Of a stretch of DNA of 19,236 nt, positions 6,671-15,984 are shown in pieces. The DNA lies in NCBI GenBank assembly GCA_014378155.1, contig JACMOF010000453.1:1-19236 (forward strand), in the 5' to 3' direction. Under the pieces are notes generated by a model. It did no database searches. It was not told where the DNA came from and was given only the letters and a program-made list of their open reading frames with translations. The DNA comes from Caulobacter sp. GTDB taxonomy: Bacteria; Pseudomonadota; Alphaproteobacteria; Caulobacterales; Caulobacteraceae. The number at the start of each line of letters is the position of its first letter. Position 1 is the stretch's first letter. Position numbers and translations under genes: made by a program.

Positions 6671-6799
6671 CGGCGTATCTCCCACGGCCACCCGAGGCGG
6701 GCGGCGTCCACTGTTCTTGAGGCCGATCGAAGAAGCGGTACGTCGAAACGCTAACTTTACCCGATCATGCGCATATCGATTGAAAACTAGGGAATGGGG
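6671..6799. promoter_or_regulatory. Divergent intergenic region between hydrolase and hybrid kinase
   Basis: About 115-130 bp must hold promoters for both genes. It contains the palindrome ATGCGCAT (6767-6774) inside CGAT-N9-ATCG (6762-6778). A GCTAACTT sequence near 6750 partly resembles a -10 element but has no matching -35. I see no strong consensus promoter on either strand. Confidence 0.3.
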
Positions 6800-8743
<1,944 letters not shown>

Positions 8744-8755
8744 GGCTTGGAGCGT

Positions 8756-8813
8756 CCCGCTTCCGCCGTACGCCTGCAATACGGCAGCAAGATCGAGCGC
8801 CCATGAAAGCGGG
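8756..8813. other. Nested inverted repeats downstream of the hybrid kinase gene
   Basis: CCCGCTT (8756-8762) and AAGCGGG (8807-8813) could pair and enclose a second stem, CCGTA (8766-8770) with TACGG (8780-8784). It begins 13 bp after the kinase stop. There is no T-run, so this may be a weak or Rho-assisted 3' end rather than an intrinsic terminator. Confidence 0.3.
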
Positions 8814-8826
8814 TCGCGCGCGTCTT

Positions 8827-8868
8827 GTGACGTCGCTGGGGCTTCCTAAATTGGACTAACCGGTCCAA
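8827..8868. promoter_or_regulatory. Promoter with TetR-type operator ahead of the tandem TetR gene
   Basis: TTGGAC (8851-8856) and GTCCAA (8863-8868) are perfect inverted arms around TAACCG, giving an 18-bp operator of the size and symmetry typical for TetR-family repressors. Just upstream, CCTAAATT (8845-8852) resembles the Caulobacter -10 element, with GTGACGT (8827-8833) eleven bases before it as a weak -35. The start of transcription would fall inside the inverted repeat, 38 bp before the ATG of the TetR gene, which fits autorepression. Confidence 0.6.
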
Positions 8869-8905
8869 AAGCCGCGCGCGGTGACCGGCGTTGAGGGGCA
8901 AGCAC

Positions 8906-10150
8906 ATGGATGACGGTCGGATCGCGACCCCCGCCACGGAGCGGTACGCGAAGAAGAAGGAGGCGATCCTCGCCGCCGCGACCGCGATCCTCAATCGCCA
9001 GGGCGTCAAGGGCATGACCCTGGCCGACGTCGCCGCCAAGGTCGGACTGATCACCACCAGCGTCACCTATTACTACCGCAAGAAGGACGACCTGGCGGCC
9101 GCCTGTTTCATGCGCGGGTTGGAACGCTTCGACGCCCTCGTCACCGAGGCCGACCGCGCGCCCGATCGCCGTGGCCGCCTGTTGAAGTTCCTCGAGCTCT
9201 ATCTCGACCTGAACCGCAGGGTGCGATTGGGGGAGGCCGCGCCTTTGACAAGCTTCACCGAAATGCGGGCCCTGAAGGAGCCTTTGCGCGCCTCGGTGCA
9301 GGGCGCGTTCGCCGACCTGTTTCGCCGGGTAAGGCGCTTTTTCGAAGGGCCAGACTTCGAGCATCTCGACAAGCGCGAGCGCAACGCCCGCACTCACCTG
9401 CTGCTGGAGCAGATGTTCTGGGCCGGCTCGTGGTTGCGGCGCTACGACGTCGATGATTATGGCCGGGTGCGCGACAAGATGTACGACATCCTGGTCAATG
9501 GCTTGGCCCCTCCCAACGAGAAGGGGGAGAGCCGCGACTGGGCGCCCGCCGCCCTGCCCGACCCGACGCCGCAGTCGCCCGACGGCCAGGAATGGCGTGA
9601 AACCTTCCTGGTGGCCGCCACCCGCCTGATCAACCAGCGGGGCTATCGCGGGGCTTCGGTCGAAGAGATCTCGGCCCAGCTCAACGTCACCAAGGGTTCG
9701 TTCTACCACCACCATGAGGACAAGGACGCCCTGGTGGTGGAGTGTTTCGAGCGCACCTTCGCCGTCACCCGCAAGGCCCAGGCCGACGCCCGGGCCCTTG
9801 GCCAGGATGGCTGGGAGCAGGTCGCCGCAGCGACGGCGGCCTTGGTCGAGTATCAGCTGTCAGAGCACGGTCCGCTGCTGCGCGCCTCGTCGATGGGGGC
9901 GTTGCCGATCGAGATTCGCCACGAGATGTCGCAAGGCTACAACCGTGGCTCGGAGCGGTTCGCGGCGATCATTTCCGATGGGGTGGCGGAGCGCTCGGTG
10001 CGGGCGGTCGATCCGATGATCGCGGCCCACATGATCAATTCGATGCTCAACGCGGCGGCCTCGCTGGGCGCCTGGGTGCCCGGCGTCGAACGCGACGAAG
10101 CGGCCAGGCTGTTCGCCCGGCCGCTTCTGATGGGACTGTTCACGAAGTAG
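8906..10150 (+). CDS. Tandem TetR-family transcriptional regulator (two TetR modules in one chain)
   Basis: A 414-residue protein, twice the usual TetR length. Module 1 has a helix-turn-helix at ~14-68 (ILAAATAILNRQGVKGMTLADVAAKVGL, then TSVTYYYRKKDDL). Module 2 has a second complete one at ~229-283 (LVAATRLINQRGYRGASVEEISAQLNV, then GSFYHHHEDKDAL). Each is followed by its own helical ligand/dimer region, and a proline-rich linker (~205-228) joins them. Both recognition helices look intact. ATG 8906 is chosen because GAGGGG lies just upstream; an in-frame TTG at 8891 is less likely. The gene follows a TetR-like operator, so autoregulation is likely. It converges on the TonB receptor gene, and the target genes and effector are unknown. 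One chain may act as an intramolecular pseudo-dimer or bridge two sites; this is inference. Confidence 0.92.
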   Translation: MDDGRIATPATERYAKKKEAILAAATAILNRQGVKGMTLADVAAKVGLITTSVTYYYRKKDDLAAACFMRGLERFDALVTEADRAPDRRGRLLKFLELYLDLNRRVRLGEAAPLTSFTEMRALKEPLRASVQGAFADLFRRVRRFFEGPDFEHLDKRERNARTHLLLEQMFWAGSWLRRYDVDDYGRVRDKMYDILVNGLAPPNEKGESRDWAPAALPDPTPQSPDGQEWRETFLVAATRLINQRGYRGASVEEISAQLNVTKGSFYHHHEDKDALVVECFERTFAVTRKAQADARALGQDGWEQVAAATAALVEYQLSEHGPLLRASSMGALPIEIRHEMSQGYNRGSERFAAIISDGVAERSVRAVDPMIAAHMINSMLNAAASLGAWVPGVERDEAARLFARPLLMGLFTK

Positions 10151-10154
10151 GAAA

Positions 10155-10175
10155 CCCTCTCCCTCCGGGAGAGGG
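10155..10175. terminator. Hairpin between convergent TetR and TonB-receptor genes
   Basis: CCCTCTCCC (10155-10163) and GGGAGAGGG (10167-10175) form a perfect nine-pair stem with loop TCC in the 35-bp gap between two convergent stops. Read on the - strand it is followed by GTTTCC, a short T-run, and on the + strand by an A-rich run. It probably ends transcription mainly of the receptor gene. This arm sequence is also typical of short palindromic repeats in Caulobacter-like genomes. Confidence 0.55.
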
Positions 10176-10185
10176 CGAAAAAAGG

Positions 10186-13100
10186 TTAGAACTTCTTGCG
10201 GATCCCCATCTTGTAGGTCCGTCCCAGGGGGTCGCCCGTGAAGGGGTCATAGCCCAGGTCCAGCCTCGCATAGGACGGATCCTTGTCGAAAACATTGGTG
10301 ATCGCCGCCGTCAGGGTGGTGTCCCAGGGCAGGAACACCCGATAGGCCAGGTCGGTGAGGATCTGCTTGTCGATCGTCTTGCCGGCGGAGACCGTCACCG
10401 GCGCGCCGGTGGTGTCCTTGTAGGCGCCGGTGGCGAACGGCGCGGTGCGCCGGTCGGTGTAGCTGTCGATATAGTGCACCGTGGCCCGCAGGTTATGCGG
10501 CCCCATCGACCATTGGGCATAGACGTCGCCCTTCCACTGCGGAATCGGCACGGCGATCGTCTGGTAGTTCAGCTTGCCAACCGCGTCGAAGGCCGGCGAG
10601 ACCACCACCCCTTCGACAGTCTGCGCCGACACCTTGTATTCGGAGATGTAGGTGGCGTTGGTCCCCAGCGCGACATTGCCGCCCAGCACACCCTCGAACA
10701 GGTAGTCGGCCGAGAAGTCGAAGCCCGAATTGCGGATGTCGGGCCCGTTGACATAGTTGGTCCGCAGGCGGGCGATCGACGAGATCGTGTTGCAGTTGGT
10801 GTTGTAGGTGAAGCGCGACTGCAGGGCGGCGAAGGCGGCCACGCCGCAGTTGTTGGCTCCCGTCGCCCCGTTCGGATAGAGGGCGCTAACCATGCCGGCC
10901 ACCGGTTCGGCGACAATCGGCTTTTTGAAATCGAACCGGAAATAGTCGATGCTGGCCTTGAAGGCGCCGGTCTTGAACAGCACGCCGGCGTTATAGGTGT
11001 TGGCCTCTTCCGGCTGCAGGTTGGGGTTGCCGTAGATGTCGACGGCGCGGAACACTCCGAGGATGCTCTGCAGCGAGGTGATGGACGAGGTCACCAACTG
11101 CGGATCCGGCGGACCGCGGAAGGTGGAGCCAGCCGAGGCGCGGAACGCCATCCACTTGGTCGCCTGCCAGCGGATCGCGGCCTTGGGATTGAAGGTCGAG
11201 CCCGTCGCCCCGCCATAGTCCTCGTAGCGGGCCGCCAGCTGCATCTGGACGGACTGGGTGATCGGCAGGCTCAATTCGCCGAACCCGGCCATGATGCCGC
11301 TCTGCTTGTCAGCCTCGGTGCCCACGCCCAGGAACATGAAGGGCCCGTTGCGGACCGAGCCCGTGCAGTTGGTCACGCCGAAGTCGGGCGTGTTGACGCA
11401 CGGATTGATCGCCGCGTTGCTGATGTTGTTGTAGTCGGCCTTGAAATAGGTGCGGCGATACTGAACCCCGGCCGCCCAGGCGATGTCGCCGCCCGGCAGG
11501 GTGATGTTGGTCTTGCCATTCAGCACCGCCTCGCCGACGAACAGCCGCGACGACTGCTTGGTCGACAGTTTCTGGAAGAACCAGCGGGTCACCTCCTCGC
11601 CGTTGGCCAGGGCCGAGTTGTAGGCCGGATTGGCCACGCCGGTGATAGCGTTGCCGGGGATGGCGTTGGCGAAGGGGTTGTAGAACAGACAGCCGCCGAC
11701 CCCAGGCGTGCCTTGGATGCCTGGGGTGGCCGCGTCGGTGTCGCAACGCGAACCGCCCAGGCCGCGCAGGGCCAACTCGAAGCGGTTAACCAGGGTGTCG
11801 TAACCCGTGCGGATCCCGACCTCCTGCGAATAGGTCAGGGCGATGTCCCAGCCGATGCCGTTGTCGAACTCGCCTGACAGGTCGCTGGACACCCGGAAGG
11901 CGTCATAGGCCCGGGCGCCGATCGAAGGGCCGTAGCCGAAGGCCGGGTTGCCTCCCAGGCCGTACGGGCGGTTGGCGGCGTTGATCGCCCCGCCCGCCAG
12001 GATGGTCGAGGGCACGGTGGTCTGGGCGCCGGTCACCAGGCTGGTGGTGGTGATAGTCGGGTTGGCGGCCATGAAGGCGATCAGGCCGGGGTTGTTGGCC
12101 GGCACATAATAGCGGCCCGCCAGGGTCGGGGCGGCGGCGGCCTCGGCGGTTGGCACGGCCAGGCCGGCGTAGGACGGCGAAGTGTTCCAGTCGGGTACGT
12201 CGGTATGGCTGTACAGCACCTCGGCATGGAACTTGGTCTTGGCCGACAGGTCGGCGTTGACCTCGCCATAGGCCTGGATGGCGTCCTGCTTCTCGACCAG
12301 ATTGTCGAACGGCGAATAGTGCCAGTAGCAGACCGGCGTCAGGCCGCTGAAGCCCGCAAAGCCCCCCAGGGTCGAGCAACTGGGGTCGCGGAAGCCTGTC
12401 GTCGAGGCGGCGGCGGGGATGAAGGTCGAGGGATTGCCCGCCGCCGACCAGCCCGCTTCAGGATTGGTCAGATAGGGCTTGTTAGCCCAATCGCGATCGG
12501 CCACCGACAGCTTCGAGCGGTGTTGCCAGCCGATGGAGCCCAGGAAATTGGCGTTTTCCCAGACCTTGCCGTAGGTGACGTTCAGGCCGTAGTCGCCCTT
12601 GGAGCCGTCGATGAACCGATAGTCGGCGCCGGCTTCCAGGCCATTGAAGTTCTTCTTGGTGATGAAGTTGACGACGCCGGCGATGGCGTCCGAACCGTAG
12701 GTGGCCGCCGCGCCGTCCTTCAGCACCTCGATCCGGCCGATGGCGGCGGCGGGGATGATGTTGGTGTCGACGATGCCGGCGCCGGCCGCGGCCAGCGGAT
12801 TGATCGCCATGCGTCGGCCGTTGAAGAGCACCAGCGTCCTTTGCGAGCCAAGGCCTCGCAGGTTGACCGAGCCTGAACCTTCCGAGCCTTGGGCGCGACT
12901 GTCGAACTGGTTGGTGTCGCCCAGCACGCCGTTCGAGACCGGTAGCGCCTTGAGCAATTCGACCGTCGAGGGCGAGCCCTGCTTCTGCAGGTCCTCCGCG
13001 CCGATCACATCGACCGGCAGCGAGGCGTCCTCGGGCGTGCCGCGGATGAACGAACCGGTGACGATGATCTCCTCGACCTCGACCGGCCCCTGATCCCTGG

Positions 13101-13188
13101 ATTTGGTCTGGGCATGGGCGGCGCTGCACGCCAAGGCCGTGACGAGCGTCAGGGCCGAAGCCCCCCGCAGGAACGTCGTTCTTTTCAT
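10186..13188 (-). CDS. TonB-dependent outer-membrane receptor
   Basis: A 1000-residue outer-membrane beta-barrel that imports a substrate using energy from TonB-ExbBD. The N-terminus is a Sec signal peptide, MKRTTFLRG...AHA, cleaved before Q27. A TonB box-like VEVEEIIVTG follows (36-45), then the plug domain (~50-180: LPVDVIGAEDLQKQG, VNLRGLGSQRTLVLFNGRRM, RIEVLKDGAAATYGSDAIAGVVNFIT). The barrel ends in TYKMGIRKKF with the terminal phenylalanine used for outer-membrane assembly. Four closely spaced cysteine pairs (271/287, 482/500, 597/608, 781/799) probably lock surface loops. Start ATG 13188 has GGGAGG followed by GAAGACA; an upstream ATG at 13299 would bury the signal peptide and is rejected. 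The large size and plug signature resemble receptors for organic substrates more than classic siderophore receptors, but the ligand cannot be named. No transport partner gene is adjacent. Confidence 0.95.
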   Translation of the reverse strand: MKRTTFLRGASALTLVTALACSAAHAQTKSRDQGPVEVEEIIVTGSFIRGTPEDASLPVDVIGAEDLQKQGSPSTVELLKALPVSNGVLGDTNQFDSRAQGSEGSGSVNLRGLGSQRTLVLFNGRRMAINPLAAAGAGIVDTNIIPAAAIGRIEVLKDGAAATYGSDAIAGVVNFITKKNFNGLEAGADYRFIDGSKGDYGLNVTYGKVWENANFLGSIGWQHRSKLSVADRDWANKPYLTNPEAGWSAAGNPSTFIPAAASTTGFRDPSCSTLGGFAGFSGLTPVCYWHYSPFDNLVEKQDAIQAYGEVNADLSAKTKFHAEVLYSHTDVPDWNTSPSYAGLAVPTAEAAAAPTLAGRYYVPANNPGLIAFMAANPTITTTSLVTGAQTTVPSTILAGGAINAANRPYGLGGNPAFGYGPSIGARAYDAFRVSSDLSGEFDNGIGWDIALTYSQEVGIRTGYDTLVNRFELALRGLGGSRCDTDAATPGIQGTPGVGGCLFYNPFANAIPGNAITGVANPAYNSALANGEEVTRWFFQKLSTKQSSRLFVGEAVLNGKTNITLPGGDIAWAAGVQYRRTYFKADYNNISNAAINPCVNTPDFGVTNCTGSVRNGPFMFLGVGTEADKQSGIMAGFGELSLPITQSVQMQLAARYEDYGGATGSTFNPKAAIRWQATKWMAFRASAGSTFRGPPDPQLVTSSITSLQSILGVFRAVDIYGNPNLQPEEANTYNAGVLFKTGAFKASIDYFRFDFKKPIVAEPVAGMVSALYPNGATGANNCGVAAFAALQSRFTYNTNCNTISSIARLRTNYVNGPDIRNSGFDFSADYLFEGVLGGNVALGTNATYISEYKVSAQTVEGVVVSPAFDAVGKLNYQTIAVPIPQWKGDVYAQWSMGPHNLRATVHYIDSYTDRRTAPFATGAYKDTTGAPVTVSAGKTIDKQILTDLAYRVFLPWDTTLTAAITNVFDKDPSYARLDLGYDPFTGDPLGRTYKMGIRKKF

Positions 13189-13477
13189 TGTCTTCCCTCC
13201 CGAGCTGCTTTTTTTGAACGCAGACATTTTGGGCTTCGGAGAGATCTCAGTCGGCGGCACGCTCCGCGCCGCGCCGATCGGAGGAACGTGGCGCCGCAAA
13301 GGCTGCGACGTCGCCGCGAGGACGCGTTTCGAAACTTGAAGATGCGGATAAACGAGCCGACAAGCTTAGGGTCTCCGTAGGCCAGTACTTGAAACGTTTG
13401 ATTTTAAGTCCGCCATTCCGCGCGAACCGGCGGCCGCCCCGAGGAGTCGAACACCTGTTTCGATGATGCGGTATGTT

Positions 13478-13492
13478 TTGACGGTACGTCAA
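13478..13492. promoter_or_regulatory. Perfect inverted repeat TTGACG-GTA-CGTCAA
   Basis: Two six-base arms with a three-base spacer lie about 290 bp upstream of the TonB receptor start and 360 bp upstream of marR. Each arm equals a -35 element in outward orientation, so the site could be an operator or a pair of overlapping divergent -35 boxes. No matching -10 is obvious on either side. Confidence 0.35.
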
Positions 13493-13808
13493 CCGCTCGG
13501 CTGCGAATGACCGCCCGATGCTGCGATGCGACCAATCCCGAAGGGCGAAATTATTCGGCCCGCCTATGTCGCGAAGTCGGCCTGTCGTTCGTCATATCCG
13601 GGAAGCGTCGACGCCGTGGGCGGCGCCTGCCATGCGCGCGACGCCTTTGAGAGCAAGGGAATCAAATGACGCCGCGCCTCTTTTCGAAGTCGCTCGCGAT
13701 CCCATCTAGGTCAACGACAGCCCGCGCCGGCCACGACGATACTTGCCTGCGGCGTTGGTCAACACGCCTGCAGGTCGGTCAGCCAATCGCAAATTTGTGC
13801 ACCGCACC

Positions 13809-13839
13809 ATTAAGATGGTTGACTACTAAGCATCTTAAT
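13809..13839. promoter_or_regulatory. Candidate MarR operator and promoter of the efflux operon
   Basis: ATTAAGATG (13809-13817) and CATCTTAAT (13831-13839) are perfect nine-base inverted arms separated by 13 bases. Inside the repeat is TTGACT (13819-13824), a good -35, and a TAATAAT run (13836-13842) that could serve as a closely spaced -10. The right arm ends 15 bp before the marR ATG (13855). No Shine-Dalgarno sequence precedes that ATG, so the mRNA may be leaderless or nearly so. Repressor binding here would block the promoter directly, as is usual for autoregulated marR genes. Confidence 0.6.
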
Positions 13840-13854
13840 AATACGTCTTCCGTC

Positions 13855-14358
13855 ATGACAACCGATCATCCGGCTCCGACTCTGCAGGGATGGCGCGCGC
13901 ATGTGCCACGCGACCCGATCGGTCAGCGCCTGAAGACCATCTCCTTCCTGAATCGCGAGATCGGCAAGAAGATCGGCGAGGCCCTCGGCGTCAACGTCAC
14001 CGACATGGCGGCCCTGGAACAGCTTCTGAACAACGGGCCTCTGACGCCCAGCCAACTGGCCGAACGTCTCAAGGTGACGACCGCCGCCGCCACCCAGATC
14101 GTCGATCGCCTGGAGCGCGCCGGTCACGTCTCGCGACAACGCAAGGCCACCGACCGTCGCAAAATCTTCGTGGTTCCGGTGGAAGCTTCGATGGAGAGAG
14201 CCTTCGAGAAGCTGGCGCCGATGATCGACGGTCTCGACAGGGTGATCGCCGGCCTGACACCGGCCGAGCGCCAGATCATCGAGGGCTTCCTGGATCAGGT
14301 CGTCGACGTCTATCGCGACGTTGCGGGCCTTCCTCCATCGACCGCGGACTCTTGCTGA
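13855..14358 (+). CDS. MarR-family transcriptional regulator of the adjacent RND efflux operon
   Basis: A 167-residue winged-helix regulator. Residues ~55-110 form the DNA-binding domain: LTPSQLAERLKVTTAAATQIVDRLERAGHV, then the wing with the family's acidic-arginine signature ATDRRKIFVVP. Flanking helices (~20-45 and ~120-160) would form the dimer interface. ATG 13855 is chosen because the region upstream has no homology and poor codon use, and because a strong inverted repeat ends 15 bp before it. There is no ribosome-binding site, consistent with a leaderless transcript. Three efflux genes follow on the same strand, the first 51 bp after the stop, so MarR probably represses itself and the pump until a toxic ligand binds. 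The ligand is unknown. Confidence 0.92.
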   Translation: MTTDHPAPTLQGWRAHVPRDPIGQRLKTISFLNREIGKKIGEALGVNVTDMAALEQLLNNGPLTPSQLAERLKVTTAAATQIVDRLERAGHVSRQRKATDRRKIFVVPVEASMERAFEKLAPMIDGLDRVIAGLTPAERQIIEGFLDQVVDVYRDVAGLPPSTADSC

Positions 14359-14409
14359 ACGCGATGCCCAGCCCTCTCTCCGCGCGAACGCGCCCAAAGG
14401 TATTTGTCG

Positions 14410-15984
14410 ATGAGTGCATTCATGACCGGTGAGCGTCGCCGCCCTCGGCCATTCCAAACCTCGGCGTCGATCCTGGCGCTGGGCCTGGCGCTGGGCCTGA
14501 GCCTGAGCCTGAGCCTCGCCGGCTGCGTCAGCACCCCGCGCCCGACGCCCGACACCCGCCTGCCCGCCGCCTATGAGGCGCCGGCCGGAACCGCGCTGCC
14601 CCGGGCCAGCCTGGATCGCTGGTGGACCACCTTCAACGATCCGCTGCTGACCCGCCTGATCGAGACGGCGCTTGAAAAGGCGCCCGACGCCCGCAGCGCC
14701 GCAGCTGTGCTGGACGAGGCCCGCGCCGTGCGCCGCGGCCAGATCCGCCAGATCTACATCCCGGGCACGCCCCTGACCGGAAGCGCCAAGAAGACCCACA
14801 CCGAGATCCTCGACAGCAGCGGCGCGGCGGGCTTCACCCAAGGTGGCGACAGCGAGGCCTACGCCGCCAATTTCGACGTCAGTTGGGAACTGGATCTGTT
14901 CGGCCGCAAGCGCGCCGCCCTGGGCGTGGTCAACAACGACCTGGCCGCCGCCCGCTTCGCCTATGAGGGCGCGCGGGCCTCTCTGGCCGCCAATGTCGCC
15001 CAGTCCTATTTCGAAGCGCGGGGCCTGGCCGTGCAACTGGACGACGCCCGGCAAACCGAGCGCATCAACGCCTCGCTGCGCGACTTTTCGGTCAAGAAGG
15101 CCAATGCCGGCCTGATCGCCACTTCGGAATCCGACCGCGCCGAATCCGACCTCGCCGGAACCCAGGCGCGCGTCGCCAACCTGGAAGCCCAGTTGGCCAC
15201 GTCGCGGCGCAGCCTGCTGATCCTGGTCGGCCGCGGGATCGACTCTGTAGGCAGCCTGACGGTCACGCCCGTGCTGGACGCCGCACCGCCCGTGCCGGCG
15301 ACCATCCCCGGCGATCTGCTGGGTCGCCGCCCCGACATCCGCGAAGCCCAGGCGCGGTTGGCCTCGGCCTCGGGCAATCTGAAGATCAATGAGCTGGCCC
15401 TGCTGCCGACCTTCAACCTGACGCCGGGCGTCGGGCTGTCCAAGAGCGTCTCGCCGTCCTTCCCCTTCGCGGGGGGCGGCGGCGGGAGCGGCCAGACCTC
15501 GACCACCAGCTCGGCCTGGTCGATCGGGGCCAATGTCTCGATCCCGGTGCTCAACATCCCGGCCCTGTTGGCCGACATCGACGCCCAGAACGCCCGCACC
15601 CAGCAGGCGGCCATCGCCTATGAGCGGTCGGTGCAGACCGCCTATGGCGAGGCCGAGAACGCCATGGTGCAACTGGCCGCCGACCAGCGTCGCGTCACCC
15701 TGCTGACGGCCGGCGAGGCCCGCGCCGAACGCGCCTACACCGCCAACCGCAAGGGCTACGGCCTGGGCTTGATCGACCTGACCACCACCCTCCAGGCCGA
15801 GCAGTCCTGGCGCGCCGCCCGCACCGCCCTGACCGGGGCCCGCACCGACGCCCTGTTGCACGCCGTCCAGACCTACAAGGCGCTCGGCGGAGGCTGGTCT
15901 CCGGATGCGCCGGCCTCGCCCCAGGGTTCTTCGACCCAGGGTTCCTCGATCCAGGTTTCCCCGACCCAGGTTTCCCCGAAATGA
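14410..15984 (+). CDS. NodT/TolC-type outer-membrane factor lipoprotein of an RND efflux system
   Basis: A 524-residue outer-membrane channel of the efflux lipoprotein family, which forms a trimeric duct from periplasm to outside. The signal sequence ends in lipobox LAGC (C39 would be lipidated). Two OEP repeats follow: WWTTFNDPLLTRLIETAL (~75), DVSWELDLFGRKRAAL (~158), the linker LLGRRPDIREAQARLASA (~305), then VSIPVLNIPALLADIDAQNARTQQAAI and GLGLIDLTTTLQAEQSW. ATG 14410 has AAGG nine bases upstream; ATG 14422 is an alternative giving a shorter signal peptide. Two features are odd: the hydrophobic core of the signal peptide is built from 12-bp and 6-bp DNA repeats (14473-14514), and the C-terminal tail is four 5-residue repeats starting QGSST. 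Its stop overlaps the adaptor start. Confidence 0.93.
   Translation: MSAFMTGERRRPRPFQTSASILALGLALGLSLSLSLAGCVSTPRPTPDTRLPAAYEAPAGTALPRASLDRWWTTFNDPLLTRLIETALEKAPDARSAAAVLDEARAVRRGQIRQIYIPGTPLTGSAKKTHTEILDSSGAAGFTQGGDSEAYAANFDVSWELDLFGRKRAALGVVNNDLAAARFAYEGARASLAANVAQSYFEARGLAVQLDDARQTERINASLRDFSVKKANAGLIATSESDRAESDLAGTQARVANLEAQLATSRRSLLILVGRGIDSVGSLTVTPVLDAAPPVPATIPGDLLGRRPDIREAQARLASASGNLKINELALLPTFNLTPGVGLSKSVSPSFPFAGGGGGSGQTSTTSSAWSIGANVSIPVLNIPALLADIDAQNARTQQAAIAYERSVQTAYGEAENAMVQLAADQRRVTLLTAGEARAERAYTANRKGYGLGLIDLTTTLQAEQSWRAARTALTGARTDALLHAVQTYKALGGGWSPDAPASPQGSSTQGSSIQVSPTQVSPK
14473..14514 (+). repeat. Short tandem repeats coding for the OMF signal-peptide core
   Basis: A 12-base unit CTGGCGCTGGGC occurs twice (14473-14484, 14485-14496), followed by three copies of CTGAGC (14497-14514). 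They encode alternating Leu-Ala, Leu-Gly and Leu-Ser pairs. Gain or loss of a unit keeps the frame and changes the hydrophobic stretch by two or four residues. Confidence 0.85.
15922..15981 (+). repeat. Four 15-bp tandem repeats at the OMF C-terminus
   Basis: Four in-frame 15-base units (starting at 15922, 15937, 15952 and 15967) encode QGSST, QGSSI, QVSPT and QVSPK immediately before the stop. The first two and last two copies form sub-pairs, which suggests successive duplications. The final base of the last unit is the first base of the adaptor's ATG. Confidence 0.85.

Larger units (their letters stand above)
13189..13854. other. Divergent spacer between TonB receptor and efflux operon
   Basis: This 666-bp gap holds no convincing gene. 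It contains GTTTCGAAAC (13326-13335), a perfect inverted repeat TTGACG-GTA-CGTCAA (13478-13492) and the marR operator candidate near its right end. It is less GC-rich in places (13380-13410 and 13780-13850) than the flanking genes. A 63-codon frame at 13518-13709 (+) and the upstream extension of marR from 13666 use poor codons and resemble no protein. I see no clear receptor promoter, riboswitch or tRNA. Confidence 0.5.

Noticed and set aside
5384..6754. 456-codon + strand open frame opposite the hydrolase gene
   Set aside because: It is antisense to a clear serine hydrolase, begins before an intrinsic terminator, and shows no recognisable domain.
9742..11877. 711-codon + strand open frame spanning the TetR and TonB-receptor genes
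   Set aside because: It is out of frame with the TetR gene and antisense to the receptor, and the translation is Gly/Arg/Asp-rich with no domain.
13189..13330. Possible cobalamin riboswitch ahead of the TonB receptor
   Set aside because: The nearest sequence, GCCGACTG on the - strand, does not match the B12 box, and the other conserved elements are missing.
13518..13709. Possible small protein gene in the receptor/efflux spacer
   Set aside because: No ribosome-binding site, poor third-position bias and no domain or membrane segment.
13810..15861. 683-codon - strand open frame opposite marR and the channel gene
   Set aside because: It is antisense to two well-supported genes; its Gly/Gln/Ala-rich composition is an artefact of GC-rich codons.
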